Source of the DNA: a virus
Length of the DNA stretch: 47,770 bases
Reading direction: 5' to 3' (one strand)
Virus record (IMG/VR): IMGVR_UViG_3300009509_000030
Span: 1 to 47,770 of that record
The notes under the pieces were generated by a model. It was given only the letters and a program-made list of their open reading frames with translations, was not told the origin of the DNA and did no database searches. Made by a program: the position numbers and the translations under genes. Shown in pieces: positions 1 through 7,090 of the stretch; positions within the stretch are counted from its first letter, which is position 1; every line of letters begins with the position of its first letter.

Positions 1-144
1 TACTGGTCGCCCGCGTCGAGAAGGCCCGACGGGTCGGCCGGATCGAGCGGCTCCGGCGTGACCGGCGTCGACGTGCCGAGGCCAGTCGTCCCCCGGACGA
101 TGTTCCAGACCCATGCGTTGTCGCCCGGCGTGCCGGAACAGCCA
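1..144. repeat. Terminal direct repeat, left copy
   Basis: Bases 1-144 are identical to 47627-47770. A protein-coding frame runs without interruption through the join (start at 260, stop at 47437). The repeat is therefore best read as assembly overlap of a circular or circularly permuted genome. A true 144-bp physical terminal repeat is less likely but cannot be excluded from sequence. Confidence 0.95.
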
Positions 145-260
145 ACGATCAAGTCGTAGACCTTCCCGCGCCGCTGCGTCGTCCCGTCCTGCAAGAGTCC
201 GAGGACGCCGAGTCCTGCGGACGGGTCCGTCTTCGTGCCTTCGATTGAGAACTTCGCCAT
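1..260 (-). CDS. Unknown probable virion protein, N-terminal part (gene crosses the genome junction)
   Basis: The ATG at 260 follows a strong GGAGGAGG-type ribosome site. The frame runs to base 1 and continues at 47626 to the TAG at 47437, giving 149 residues. The protein begins MAKFSIEGTK and contains a Gly/Thr/Pro-rich stretch (about residues 58-80, with VTPEPLDPADP). The C-terminal half looks like a compact beta domain, with the pattern LNGRATFRWVAAPGSEL. It has no membrane segment. It lies between the lectin-like gene (329-1573) and a zinc-finger gene (47154-47426) in the accessory virion block, so a head-decoration or fibre-base role is plausible, but I do not recognise the family. Confidence 0.85.
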   Translation of the reverse strand, partial: MAKFSIEGTKTDPSAGLGVLGLLQDGTTQRRGKVYDLIVGCSGTPGDNAWVWNIVRGTTGLGTSTPVTPEPLDPADPSGLLDAGDQ

Positions 261-328
261 CGCCGTCCTCCTCCGTTCGTTCCGAGCCTAGCCGTCCTTC
301 GCAAAGCGTGTCAATGAAGCCGCCGCCG

Positions 329-1573
329 TCACCCGATGACGAGCGCCCGATAGACGCCCGTCGCCTGAACGTCCCCAGCCGTCGTGCAGCCAAAGTAGAC
401 GTTGCCGTTCGGGAACGCGCTCGCCGGCGTCCAGGTTGCGAGGCTCCCGGCTTTCTTCACCCCGTTCTCCCAGACCGAAAGCCCGCAGACCGTCCCATCC
501 CACCAGACGTCGATCACGATGAGCGAATTGTAGATGCCGAAGCCCAAGGCCGACGAATCGATGACGGACAGACCGTTCGAGTAAAGCCGGACGTCGTTGC
601 CGCCGCCGTTGTACGCGAGGTAGTTCGACGACCCGTTCACGCTGTCGTTGAACCGCATCAGGCAGTGGAGCGCGGTCGCGTCGGCGTAGCTGAAGCCCGG
701 ACTCCAGATATACCGGAAGCGCCCGCGCTCGAGCGAGATGCGGCCGCCCATCTTCGCGACGGAGAACGCGCAGACGTCGCCGGGTCGCGTGTCCTGGACG
801 GCGGCGTTGTAGATCGGCGAGGTCGGGAATTCGCCTTCCTCGACCTGCGCCTGCCAGCACATCTGCTGGCCTAGCTTGGCTACGTCGCCGGTCGCGCCGC
901 CCGGATAGACCGCGATGTACGAGGCGTCCGCGTTGCCAATCGTCGTGACGACCCAGCATCGGCCCCACTTGCTCCCGCTCGGCATGGCGACGGTGTTCCC
1001 TCCACCGATGCCGTCGCGGAAGCTGAGTAGCCCGGTCTCGCCGGAGACCTTGTAGCCGAAGACCGACGCCACACACGCGACGAGCGGCAGCGTCATCGAG
1101 TCCTGGTAGACGCGCTCGACCGTGGCGGGGTCGTCGTCCACGATCTTGTCGGCGACGACGCCGCGCGCGAGGTCGGGGCAGTAGTCCTGATTCGGCACGA
1201 CGACGCCGCTTCCCGTCTCCGCCCACTGCGGCGCCTGTTCGAACTTCTCCGTGTAGTAGGCGTAGTTCTTCCGCAGCGGTTCGACGAGGAGACCGCGTCG
1301 CGCGAGCGTGCCGTCGGGGCAGTGGAAGCGCGGCAAGTGCGTCGCGCCGACCCGCTGCCATCGCTCGCCGTTCGCGTCGTCGGGCATCCGCTGAAACGCG
1401 TTCATGTTCCGCGTGAACGTCGCGAAGTCTGGGAGCGGTCCCGAGACCAGTGGGACGACTATCGGATCGGCCGCGGCACCGCGCGCGCCGATCCCGACCT
1501 CGCGCGGCGTCATCGCGAGGAGACTGCGGACGGCATCGCCCGCAGCCCTCGCCTCGAGCGCGGTCAAGCCCAC
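329..1573 (-). CDS. Lectin-like (LamG/concanavalin-type) virion protein
   Basis: The protein has 414 residues from a GTG at 1573, five bases downstream of the previous stop; an ATG at 1513 is the alternative, but it lacks a better ribosome site. The C-terminal ~200 residues show the pattern of phage concanavalin-like domains: a beta-rich stretch with GRISLERGRFRY, MRFNDSVNG and VIDVWWDGTVCGLSVWENG, closing in a short ALVIG strand. Such domains usually sit on fibres or head decorations and bind glycans or provide trimer stability. The N-terminal half has no recognised domain and several cysteines. Its place among accessory virion genes between scaffold and capsid suggests a surface-exposed structural role; the ligand is unknown. 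Confidence 0.7.
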   Translation of the reverse strand: MGLTALEARAAGDAVRSLLAMTPREVGIGARGAAADPIVVPLVSGPLPDFATFTRNMNAFQRMPDDANGERWQRVGATHLPRFHCPDGTLARRGLLVEPLRKNYAYYTEKFEQAPQWAETGSGVVVPNQDYCPDLARGVVADKIVDDDPATVERVYQDSMTLPLVACVASVFGYKVSGETGLLSFRDGIGGGNTVAMPSGSKWGRCWVVTTIGNADASYIAVYPGGATGDVAKLGQQMCWQAQVEEGEFPTSPIYNAAVQDTRPGDVCAFSVAKMGGRISLERGRFRYIWSPGFSYADATALHCLMRFNDSVNGSSNYLAYNGGGNDVRLYSNGLSVIDSSALGFGIYNSLIVIDVWWDGTVCGLSVWENGVKKAGSLATWTPASAFPNGNVYFGCTTAGDVQATGVYRALVIG

Positions 1574-1580
1574 GACGCGC

Positions 1581-1925
1581 CTAGTATCCTTCGGCGAAGA
1601 CGTCCGTGTCGTCGGCGCCGGTGATGTTCGTGAGCTGGAGGAAGACCTCGCACCCATCGACGTCGCTGTGCTTGAACATCTTGACGTCCGGCCACGAGTC
1701 GAGCGTGCCAGCGTCGATCCACTTCCGGCCGGTCGCGTCCGCGTGGGCGTTCTTGACCCAGACGGTGATCGTCGCGGTCTGCGGCGGCGTCTCGTAGTGG
1801 AGGTAGCCGCGGATGCCGGTGCCCTTCCCGATGATGGTCGTCCCAGCCGCGGGCGGGGTCGTGTTCGGCTCCGGGTCGTCCGTGACGCCGGTCTTCGTGC
1901 GGACCTTCGGGATCGTGAGTGCCAT
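1581..1925 (-). CDS. Unknown small structural protein (114 aa)
   Basis: The ATG at 1925 is preceded by GGAGTAGGCG. The protein is acidic and beta-rich, beginning MALTIPKVRTKTG. It has a central block (about residues 45-75) with alternating hydrophobics such as TATITVWVKNA and then WIDAGTLDSWPDVKMF. There are no catalytic motifs or membrane segments. It sits between a 49-residue coiled-coil gene and the lectin-like gene, inside the accessory virion block. A small head or fibre component is plausible; the function is unassigned. Confidence 0.7.
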   Translation of the reverse strand: MALTIPKVRTKTGVTDDPEPNTTPPAAGTTIIGKGTGIRGYLHYETPPQTATITVWVKNAHADATGRKWIDAGTLDSWPDVKMFKHSDVDGCEVFLQLTNITGADDTDVFAEGY

Positions 1926-1928
1926 CGC

Positions 1929-2078
1929 CTACTCCTTCCGTCGCCCCTGCTCGCGTTCCAGATCCGCGATTTCGTCCTCGAGCCGGCCCGCAAGCTGCGG
2001 GTCGCGACGCACGGCGCGCGAATCCTGGCGCAGCGCGCGCAGCTTCGCGATGCGCGCCTCGAGCTGCTCGTCTGTCAT
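1929..2078 (-). CDS. Small coiled-coil protein (49 aa)
   Basis: This begins MTDEQLEARIAKLRALRQDS and ends in a basic tail (EREQGRRKE). Nearly the whole length is a charged amphipathic helix, like small head-assembly or gpW-type phage proteins. It is tightly packed between two structural genes and nearly abuts the next start at 1925. A GGGAG lies about 14 bases upstream of the ATG. A GTG at 2090 is in frame but too close to that site. The function is unknown. Confidence 0.6.
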   Translation of the reverse strand: MTDEQLEARIAKLRALRQDSRAVRRDPQLAGRLEDEIADLEREQGRRKE

Positions 2079-2086
2079 CAGTTCGA

Positions 2087-3676
2087 TCACGTCTCCCAGA
2101 TCCTCGCCATCGTGCCGCCTGCTGTGCTTGCCGCGCGACCAGCCGGTATCGTGTCGCCGTCCGAGTCTGCCGGCAGGTCGTAGATCGGCGCCGTCTTCGT
2201 CAAGCTGGCGAAGGTGGCCTCGACGCTTCCCGCGCGCAAGTTCGCCCCGGTGGACTTGAACGTGTCGCTGCCGCCCGTTCCGACCGCCGCCGCGAGCCCC
2301 GCCTTCCCGCCGTCGTAGCAGTAGACGCCGCGTCCGGGGACGTCCGCCGCGTCCGCGACCCTGACGTCGCCGCGGAGCTTCAGCACGCCCGTTGAATGCG
2401 TCACGATGAACGCGGTACCCGTCAGCGCCTTCAGCTCGAGCGCGGACGCGAAGACATCCATCACCCCGTCGACCCGGATCGCCCCGCCCGCGGGACCTTC
2501 CTTGATGAGAAACGGCTGATCGAAGCCCACTCCTGCTCCGTAGATCGACCCGACGGTGCCCGCGCCGAACTGGATCTCCGAGTCGCTGATGCTGCATCCG
2601 CCGACGATGGACATCCGCCCGGTGCGGAACGCGAATAGACCCGTATACGAGTTCTGCGTCACGTTGCAGACGCCGCCCGCGAAGTCGCTGCTGTCGATTC
2701 GCATCACGACGTTCGAGTAGCCGCTCCCGAAGAACGTCAGACAGCAGTCGACCAGGACCGGCGAATACAGACTGCCCAGCCCATAGACCGGGTCGGCAAC
2801 GTAGTTGTAGCGTCCGGTCTCGACCGTCGCGTAAAGGACGTCCAGCCCGTCGTACGGACCTTCCGACGTGATGATGCAGCCCACGAAGGTCCAGGTGCCG
2901 CCCGTCAGACTCACGACGGCGCCGTGCGTGGCGACTGCGTCGTAGAACTCGATGAAGGCGAAGTGAATCCCCGGCCCGGTATCCCCGACGAAGTACGCCG
3001 GGTCGCGCACCGGAACATGCGCGGCGACCGCGGACAGGAAGTCGTCCGCTTCGCCGACGATCCGCACGGCGGGCCGAAGAATCTCGTAGCCCCATCCGGG
3101 CATGACGGTGGGATCGAACGTGCCGGTGCCCGACAGCTCGTTCGTCGCGTTCTCGCGGACCATCATCAGGCGCTCGGTCCCAGCTTCGTCGTTCGGATCG
3201 AAGACGCGCAGAATCAGCCCGGCGTACTCGTCCGGCGTCCAGGATGCCCCCCCGACCTGAAGCCAGTAGGGCGTCGCCGCATCGACCGTGCCGGACTCGA
3301 CGACCGTCATCGTCCTCCGGTCGCCCATGAAGACGATCCGCCCGCGCGGCGGGCGCGGCAGCGTCAGGTCGACGTAGCCGACGTGGTCGCCGTCCGCGAG
3401 GTGGACGACCATGTCGCCGAGGATGCCCAGCTCGATCCACTCAATCGTGCGGAGCCACGCCGCGTTGATCGTGGCGAACGCGTGCTCGGCGGTCAGCCCG
3501 TCGTTCGTGTCGTCGCCGTTCGTCGGGTCGACGTACAGGTGGGCGTTTCCGTTCCCGTCGAGCTCGATGGGCCTCGAGCACCAGCCGCGGTCCGTCGCCA
3601 GGCGCAGCGACTTTTCCTTCGAGCCATACGTCCACGGCGCGGTCGGTCGGTTCCAGGCTGCGAGCGAGTCTGCCAT
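2087..3676 (-). CDS. Beta-helix-like virion or fibre protein (529 aa)
   Basis: The N terminus carries the pattern HLYVDPTNGDDTNDGLTAEH (about residues 47-66), the classic opening of right-handed parallel beta-helix (pectate-lyase fold) proteins in tailspikes and surface proteins. A long Gly/Val/Thr-rich body of short strands follows, without cysteine pairing or membrane segments. The ATG overlaps the preceding stop as TGATG, so translation is coupled. It lies directly downstream of the protease/scaffold region rather than in the tail-fibre region, which suggests a head fibre or decoration; a receptor-binding spike is the alternative. No catalytic residues can be assigned by eye. Confidence 0.7.
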   Translation of the reverse strand: MADSLAAWNRPTAPWTYGSKEKSLRLATDRGWCSRPIELDGNGNAHLYVDPTNGDDTNDGLTAEHAFATINAAWLRTIEWIELGILGDMVVHLADGDHVGYVDLTLPRPPRGRIVFMGDRRTMTVVESGTVDAATPYWLQVGGASWTPDEYAGLILRVFDPNDEAGTERLMMVRENATNELSGTGTFDPTVMPGWGYEILRPAVRIVGEADDFLSAVAAHVPVRDPAYFVGDTGPGIHFAFIEFYDAVATHGAVVSLTGGTWTFVGCIITSEGPYDGLDVLYATVETGRYNYVADPVYGLGSLYSPVLVDCCLTFFGSGYSNVVMRIDSSDFAGGVCNVTQNSYTGLFAFRTGRMSIVGGCSISDSEIQFGAGTVGSIYGAGVGFDQPFLIKEGPAGGAIRVDGVMDVFASALELKALTGTAFIVTHSTGVLKLRGDVRVADAADVPGRGVYCYDGGKAGLAAAVGTGGSDTFKSTGANLRAGSVEATFASLTKTAPIYDLPADSDGDTIPAGRAASTAGGTMARIWET

Positions 3677-3870
3677 CAGAAGTGCGTCACCCGTCCGTCG
3701 TCATCTTCGCACAACCGGATCGGCCCTCGCTTCACCGGATCGAGCGCATCGCGGATCGCCCTCGCGACGGATCCGTGGTCGACCTCGAGCGCGCCCGACG
3801 GCACCTTCACGAGAACGCCACGCACGCTCCCATCGCTGTCGCGAATGCGAATGAGCGCGCGCCGCTTCAT
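3676..3870 (-). CDS. Small basic protein of unknown function (64 aa)
   Basis: The ATG at 3870 has a perfect GGAGG seven bases upstream, which decides it over an in-frame start at 3987. The protein begins MKRRALIRIRDSDGS and ends DDDGRVTHF. It looks like a single small alpha/beta fold (strands RALIRIRD and VRGVLVKVP, then a helix). It overlaps the beta-helix gene by one base (TGATG). I do not recognise the family; the location suggests a head accessory. Confidence 0.6.
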   Translation of the reverse strand: MKRRALIRIRDSDGSVRGVLVKVPSGALEVDHGSVARAIRDALDPVKRGPIRLCEDDDGRVTHF

Positions 3871-3941
3871 GCAACCTCCACACGACAGGCCGAAGCGGGG
3901 CACGACGGGGGGGGCGGCGTGCCCCCGCTCCGACCCGTACG

Positions 3942-5549
3942 TCAGTTCTGCGTTCGGTCGGAGGACGCGGCCAGCGGTCGCTGCCACGCCTTCTCCGAGT
4001 CCTCGAGGCTGCGCTCGCGTGCCGCCTTCGAATCGATCCGCGCCTTCTCCTTGTCGCTGAGGTCCGACGCGGGCGGAGGTCCTTCGGCCGCACGACGCGC
4101 GTCGGCGAGCGAATCGTTCTTCGCCGCCTTCCCCTCGAGCAGCGCCTCGTACCGTCCGCGGACGTAGTCGTCGGACCGTTCCGCGAAGTCGACCTTCTCG
4201 TCGTCCTTGCGAATCGCCGCTTCCATGCGCTCGCGCCGCGGCTTCCCGTCCAGCTTCGCGGTCGCCTCCTCGCCGAGCAGCTTCACCAGACCGGCACGGA
4301 ACGCGACCTCCTCGCGAACCGCTGCGTCGAGCGCGGACGGCGCGCTCGCCTTCTCGGCCGCGTCGAGCTTCGCCTTCAGCTCCTCCGCTTCCTTTGCCGC
4401 CGCATCGAGCTTTCCCTGCATCTCGTCGCGCTCGGCGTTCGCCTTCGCGATGGACTTCTCCATCGCCTGCGAAGCGGCTTCGCTGCCCGCTTCGTACTCG
4501 ATGCCGTCGATCTTGATCTTCGCCACGTTCGTATCCTCCGGTTCGGTGTCGATCACTGCGTCGCCCCGCGCGTCCAGGCGAAGCGCGACTTCTTTCCCCG
4601 ACCTACCCCAGTTCTCGGGACCGATTGCAAGGTGGTTGGCGCGGATGCGCGTCTGGATCGCGTCGTACTGCTCGCCGTTCCAGACGCCGGACTCCACGCG
4701 GATGCGCGCGCGGTAGCCTGCGCTGACTTCCTTCCGGCGCCCTTCCTTGATTGCATGAATCGCATCCGCGTCGTGGATCACCAGCTCGGACGCAACGAAG
4801 CGGTCGTCCTGCTTCACCTCGTCTGCGACATGCCCGACAGCGAGGTGGCGCCAGTTCTCGGACGTCACCATGCCGCGCGGATGCAGGTCCGTCACGGGTG
4901 CGCCGCGGAAGGACGCGAGCGACTCCCCGTCGAAGACCTCCTCGGGAGGGCGCAGTTCGCGGACCTTCGACCCGTCCGCGCGCAAGTAGGTCAGCACGCC
5001 AGTCCGCGCCATGCGAACCGGCACGCGGACGCCGCCGCCTGCGACTGGTTGCGCGCGCCCGAGCCGCCCCGTATCGAACCGGAGGACCTCCTCCTCGCCG
5101 CCGTCGGCGCGGTCCACGAGGACGTCCTTGGACGCCGCGCCCCACGTCCCGTGGCACTCGTTCTTCAGCCAGTTGCAGAACGCGCCCTTGTCGTCGACGG
5201 GGATGCCCGACGCCATGCAGCGCGTTCGGAAGCCCTCCGCGTCGCCGAGCTTCGCGCACAGCCCGGACATCAGGTTCGACGGCATCGCGTCGAGCCGGAC
5301 CTCGCGAATGCGGAGCGCGTCCATCTTCTCGGCGCACTCGGCGCAGACCGCCGCCATCTCGTCGCGCGTGATCCACACCTCCGCATCCTTCGACGCTGCG
5401 CGATGCTTCGCAATCTCGATTGCGGCGAGCTGCTTTTGGGCAGCAGCGCGCGTCGCGTGACACCCCAGCTTCTCGTCCGACTCGCTGAAGACGCAGAACT
5501 CGTCCCCGACCTTGCGGATGTAGTCGGTGCGCTCGACGGGCTTCGGCAT
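3942..5549 (-). CDS. Prohead protease/scaffold fusion (DUF2213 family)
   Basis: This 535-residue protein has three parts. Residues 1-48 hold a short GDEFCVFSESDEKLGCH module, and residues 55-140 a Cys-rich helical insert. Residues ~183-320 are the DUF2213 domain, with GAPVTDLHP (216-224), SAGYRAR (276-282) and NHLAIGPENWG (305-315). Residues ~340-400 are a long charged coiled coil, followed by a Lys/Glu-rich tail. In related phages DUF2213 proteins are maturation proteases fused to the internal scaffold, cleaving scaffold and capsid after prohead assembly. It follows the Mu gpF-like gene by 40 bases. The start lacks a clear Shine-Dalgarno. The Cys-rich insert is unusual for the family. Confidence 0.8.
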   Translation of the reverse strand: MPKPVERTDYIRKVGDEFCVFSESDEKLGCHATRAAAQKQLAAIEIAKHRAASKDAEVWITRDEMAAVCAECAEKMDALRIREVRLDAMPSNLMSGLCAKLGDAEGFRTRCMASGIPVDDKGAFCNWLKNECHGTWGAASKDVLVDRADGGEEEVLRFDTGRLGRAQPVAGGGVRVPVRMARTGVLTYLRADGSKVRELRPPEEVFDGESLASFRGAPVTDLHPRGMVTSENWRHLAVGHVADEVKQDDRFVASELVIHDADAIHAIKEGRRKEVSAGYRARIRVESGVWNGEQYDAIQTRIRANHLAIGPENWGRSGKEVALRLDARGDAVIDTEPEDTNVAKIKIDGIEYEAGSEAASQAMEKSIAKANAERDEMQGKLDAAAKEAEELKAKLDAAEKASAPSALDAAVREEVAFRAGLVKLLGEEATAKLDGKPRRERMEAAIRKDDEKVDFAERSDDYVRGRYEALLEGKAAKNDSLADARRAAEGPPPASDLSDKEKARIDSKAARERSLEDSEKAWQRPLAASSDRTQN

Positions 5550-5589
5550 CGGACAGAAAGTATCAGCGGCAGCAGCACGGAGTCAAAGG

Positions 5590-6462
5590 CTAGACCAGCC
5601 CGGTCAGATCCGGGATCGGAACACAGCGGCATTGGAAGTCGCCGCCTGGGTGTTCCCGCCGCTGACGCTTCTCGTCGACGATGGGCGGCTCGTTCCACGA
5701 ATGGCGGGTTCCCTCGAGACGACGATGTGATTCGCGGACGCGTTCGTCCTTCGACGTCGACCAGATGTAGCTCCGCACGCCGAGCGCCTCTTGCCGCGTC
5801 TTCGTGAGCTGACCGGCCAGCTTCAACGTCTGGTCGCGGGCGATGAGCGCGGCGCGACTTTGCGAAACGCCGAAGCGCGCCATGATCTCCGACCGCAGCG
5901 CCTCGACGCGGATGCCGGGAACCGCCGCCTCGAGGATCTTCCCCTTCACGTCATCGAGCAGTCGCTTCGGGATCGTGACGATGAGGTTCGTTGCGTTCTC
6001 GACGAACATCTCGACCTGCGCCAGCGCCGCCGCGTCGCCGCCTGCGAGCCCGACGCCCAGCACGGAGCGGATCTGACGGAGGATCGCGCGACGGTTCTGC
6101 GTGAACGCGCGCCCGCCCCACTCGCGAGCTAGCCGACGCGCCCGTTCCACGAACTCGGGAGACCCGAACTCCACAGCGAGCTGCTCGAGCTTCCGCGACA
6201 GGTCCTCGCCGACCGCTGCGAAGATCGTCCTCTGGTCGCTGCGTCCGAGGACGCGCTCGTCCTCGGGGACCTCGGCAAGAACCGGATCGATGGTCGCCAG
6301 CACGGCTGCTTCGACCTCGCGTTCTACCTGGCGCGTGGCGCGGAACAGGAACAGCAGCGGCCCGTTCGGGTCGGCCTGCCGTGGCGGACGGCGCACGCGC
6401 GGGCTGCGGCGTTCCAGCAGGGCCGCCTTGAGCAGTCCTTGATCCAGACGGGTGGCGAGCAC
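5590..6462 (-). CDS. Mu gpF-like minor head protein
   Basis: The C-terminal ~60 residues carry the hallmark of the phage head-morphogenesis (Mu F / SPP1 gp7) family: STSKDERVRESHRRLEGT, then an EPP, a HPGGDFQCRCVPIP block and a short end. The protein is 290 residues, normal for the family. These proteins bind the portal inside the procapsid and help head assembly or DNA injection. It starts with a GTG at 6462, five bases past the transglycosylase stop. Its position after portal and before the protease/scaffold is standard. Confidence 0.88.
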   Translation of the reverse strand: MLATRLDQGLLKAALLERRSPRVRRPPRQADPNGPLLFLFRATRQVEREVEAAVLATIDPVLAEVPEDERVLGRSDQRTIFAAVGEDLSRKLEQLAVEFGSPEFVERARRLAREWGGRAFTQNRRAILRQIRSVLGVGLAGGDAAALAQVEMFVENATNLIVTIPKRLLDDVKGKILEAAVPGIRVEALRSEIMARFGVSQSRAALIARDQTLKLAGQLTKTRQEALGVRSYIWSTSKDERVRESHRRLEGTRHSWNEPPIVDEKRQRREHPGGDFQCRCVPIPDLTGLV

Positions 6463-6466
6463 GGCT

Positions 6467-7072
6467 TCAGTCTACCCGCATCGAGTCTGCCCAGCGCAGG
6501 ACGAGGTCCGCCGCGTATTCCGCGCGTCGGGCGCGCCTCCCACGGGGGGCGCACGAGCCGCTAGCGTATTGAATGAGACCGCGGCGCAGCGAGCCGCATT
6601 GCGCGTATGACCGCCGAAGGTGCTGCACCCCAGCCCAGACGTTCAGAACCGGCTGACGCAGAAGCGTCTCGGGGTCGAACGACATCCACGCGCGGCGCCC
6701 GTGGAGCTGCATCAGGCCGATCTCGCCAGCCGATCCGACGACCCACGGCTTCCAGCTCGATTCGTGGAACGCGACGGCGAGCACGACCTCGGGCGGGATG
6801 TCCGTTTCGCGCGTGTGGATCCACGCCCACGCTGCAAGCTGCCGATAGAAGCGGCGGTCGTCAGGGTGACGGACGCGCGCTTCGCCACCAGGACGGCGCG
6901 CCATGAAGCGGATCGCCAACCGTCCCAGGCGGGACCACTCCGGCACCGCCGGCTCGCTCCGCAGGACGACGGCGGCATCGCATTGCGTCGCCAGCATCAG
7001 GACGAGCGCAATCGAAGCAGCGACGAGCACGACCCAGGCGAAGATCACAGCTACCCGTTCCGATAGACGCAT
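6467..7072 (-). CDS. Membrane-anchored lytic transglycosylase (SLT domain)
   Basis: This 201-residue protein has an N-terminal hydrophobic helix (about residues 8-30, rich in V/A/L). Its catalytic domain has the SLT signature: AVAFHESSWKPWVVGSAGEIGLMQLH motif elements, with the catalytic Glu in HESSW, plus NVWAGVQHLRR and a final YAADLV helix. SLT enzymes cleave the MurNAc-GlcNAc bond of peptidoglycan. The ATG at 7072 is preferred over the GTG at 7075 because GGGAGG sits six bases upstream of it. It lies between portal and gpF-like genes, which fits either an internal virion enzyme for cell entry or an endolysin with a signal anchor. It is the only evident muralytic enzyme in the genome. Confidence 0.85.
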   Translation of the reverse strand: MRLSERVAVIFAWVVLVAASIALVLMLATQCDAAVVLRSEPAVPEWSRLGRLAIRFMARRPGGEARVRHPDDRRFYRQLAAWAWIHTRETDIPPEVVLAVAFHESSWKPWVVGSAGEIGLMQLHGRRAWMSFDPETLLRQPVLNVWAGVQHLRRSYAQCGSLRRGLIQYASGSCAPRGRRARRAEYAADLVLRWADSMRVD

Positions 7073-7090
7073 CACGCACCTCCCGTCCTT

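Noticed and set aside
2924-4060. A long rightward open frame over the beta-helix and scaffold genes
   Set aside because: The composition is Arg/Asp/His-rich shadow coding; the opposite strand has recognisable domains and coupled starts.
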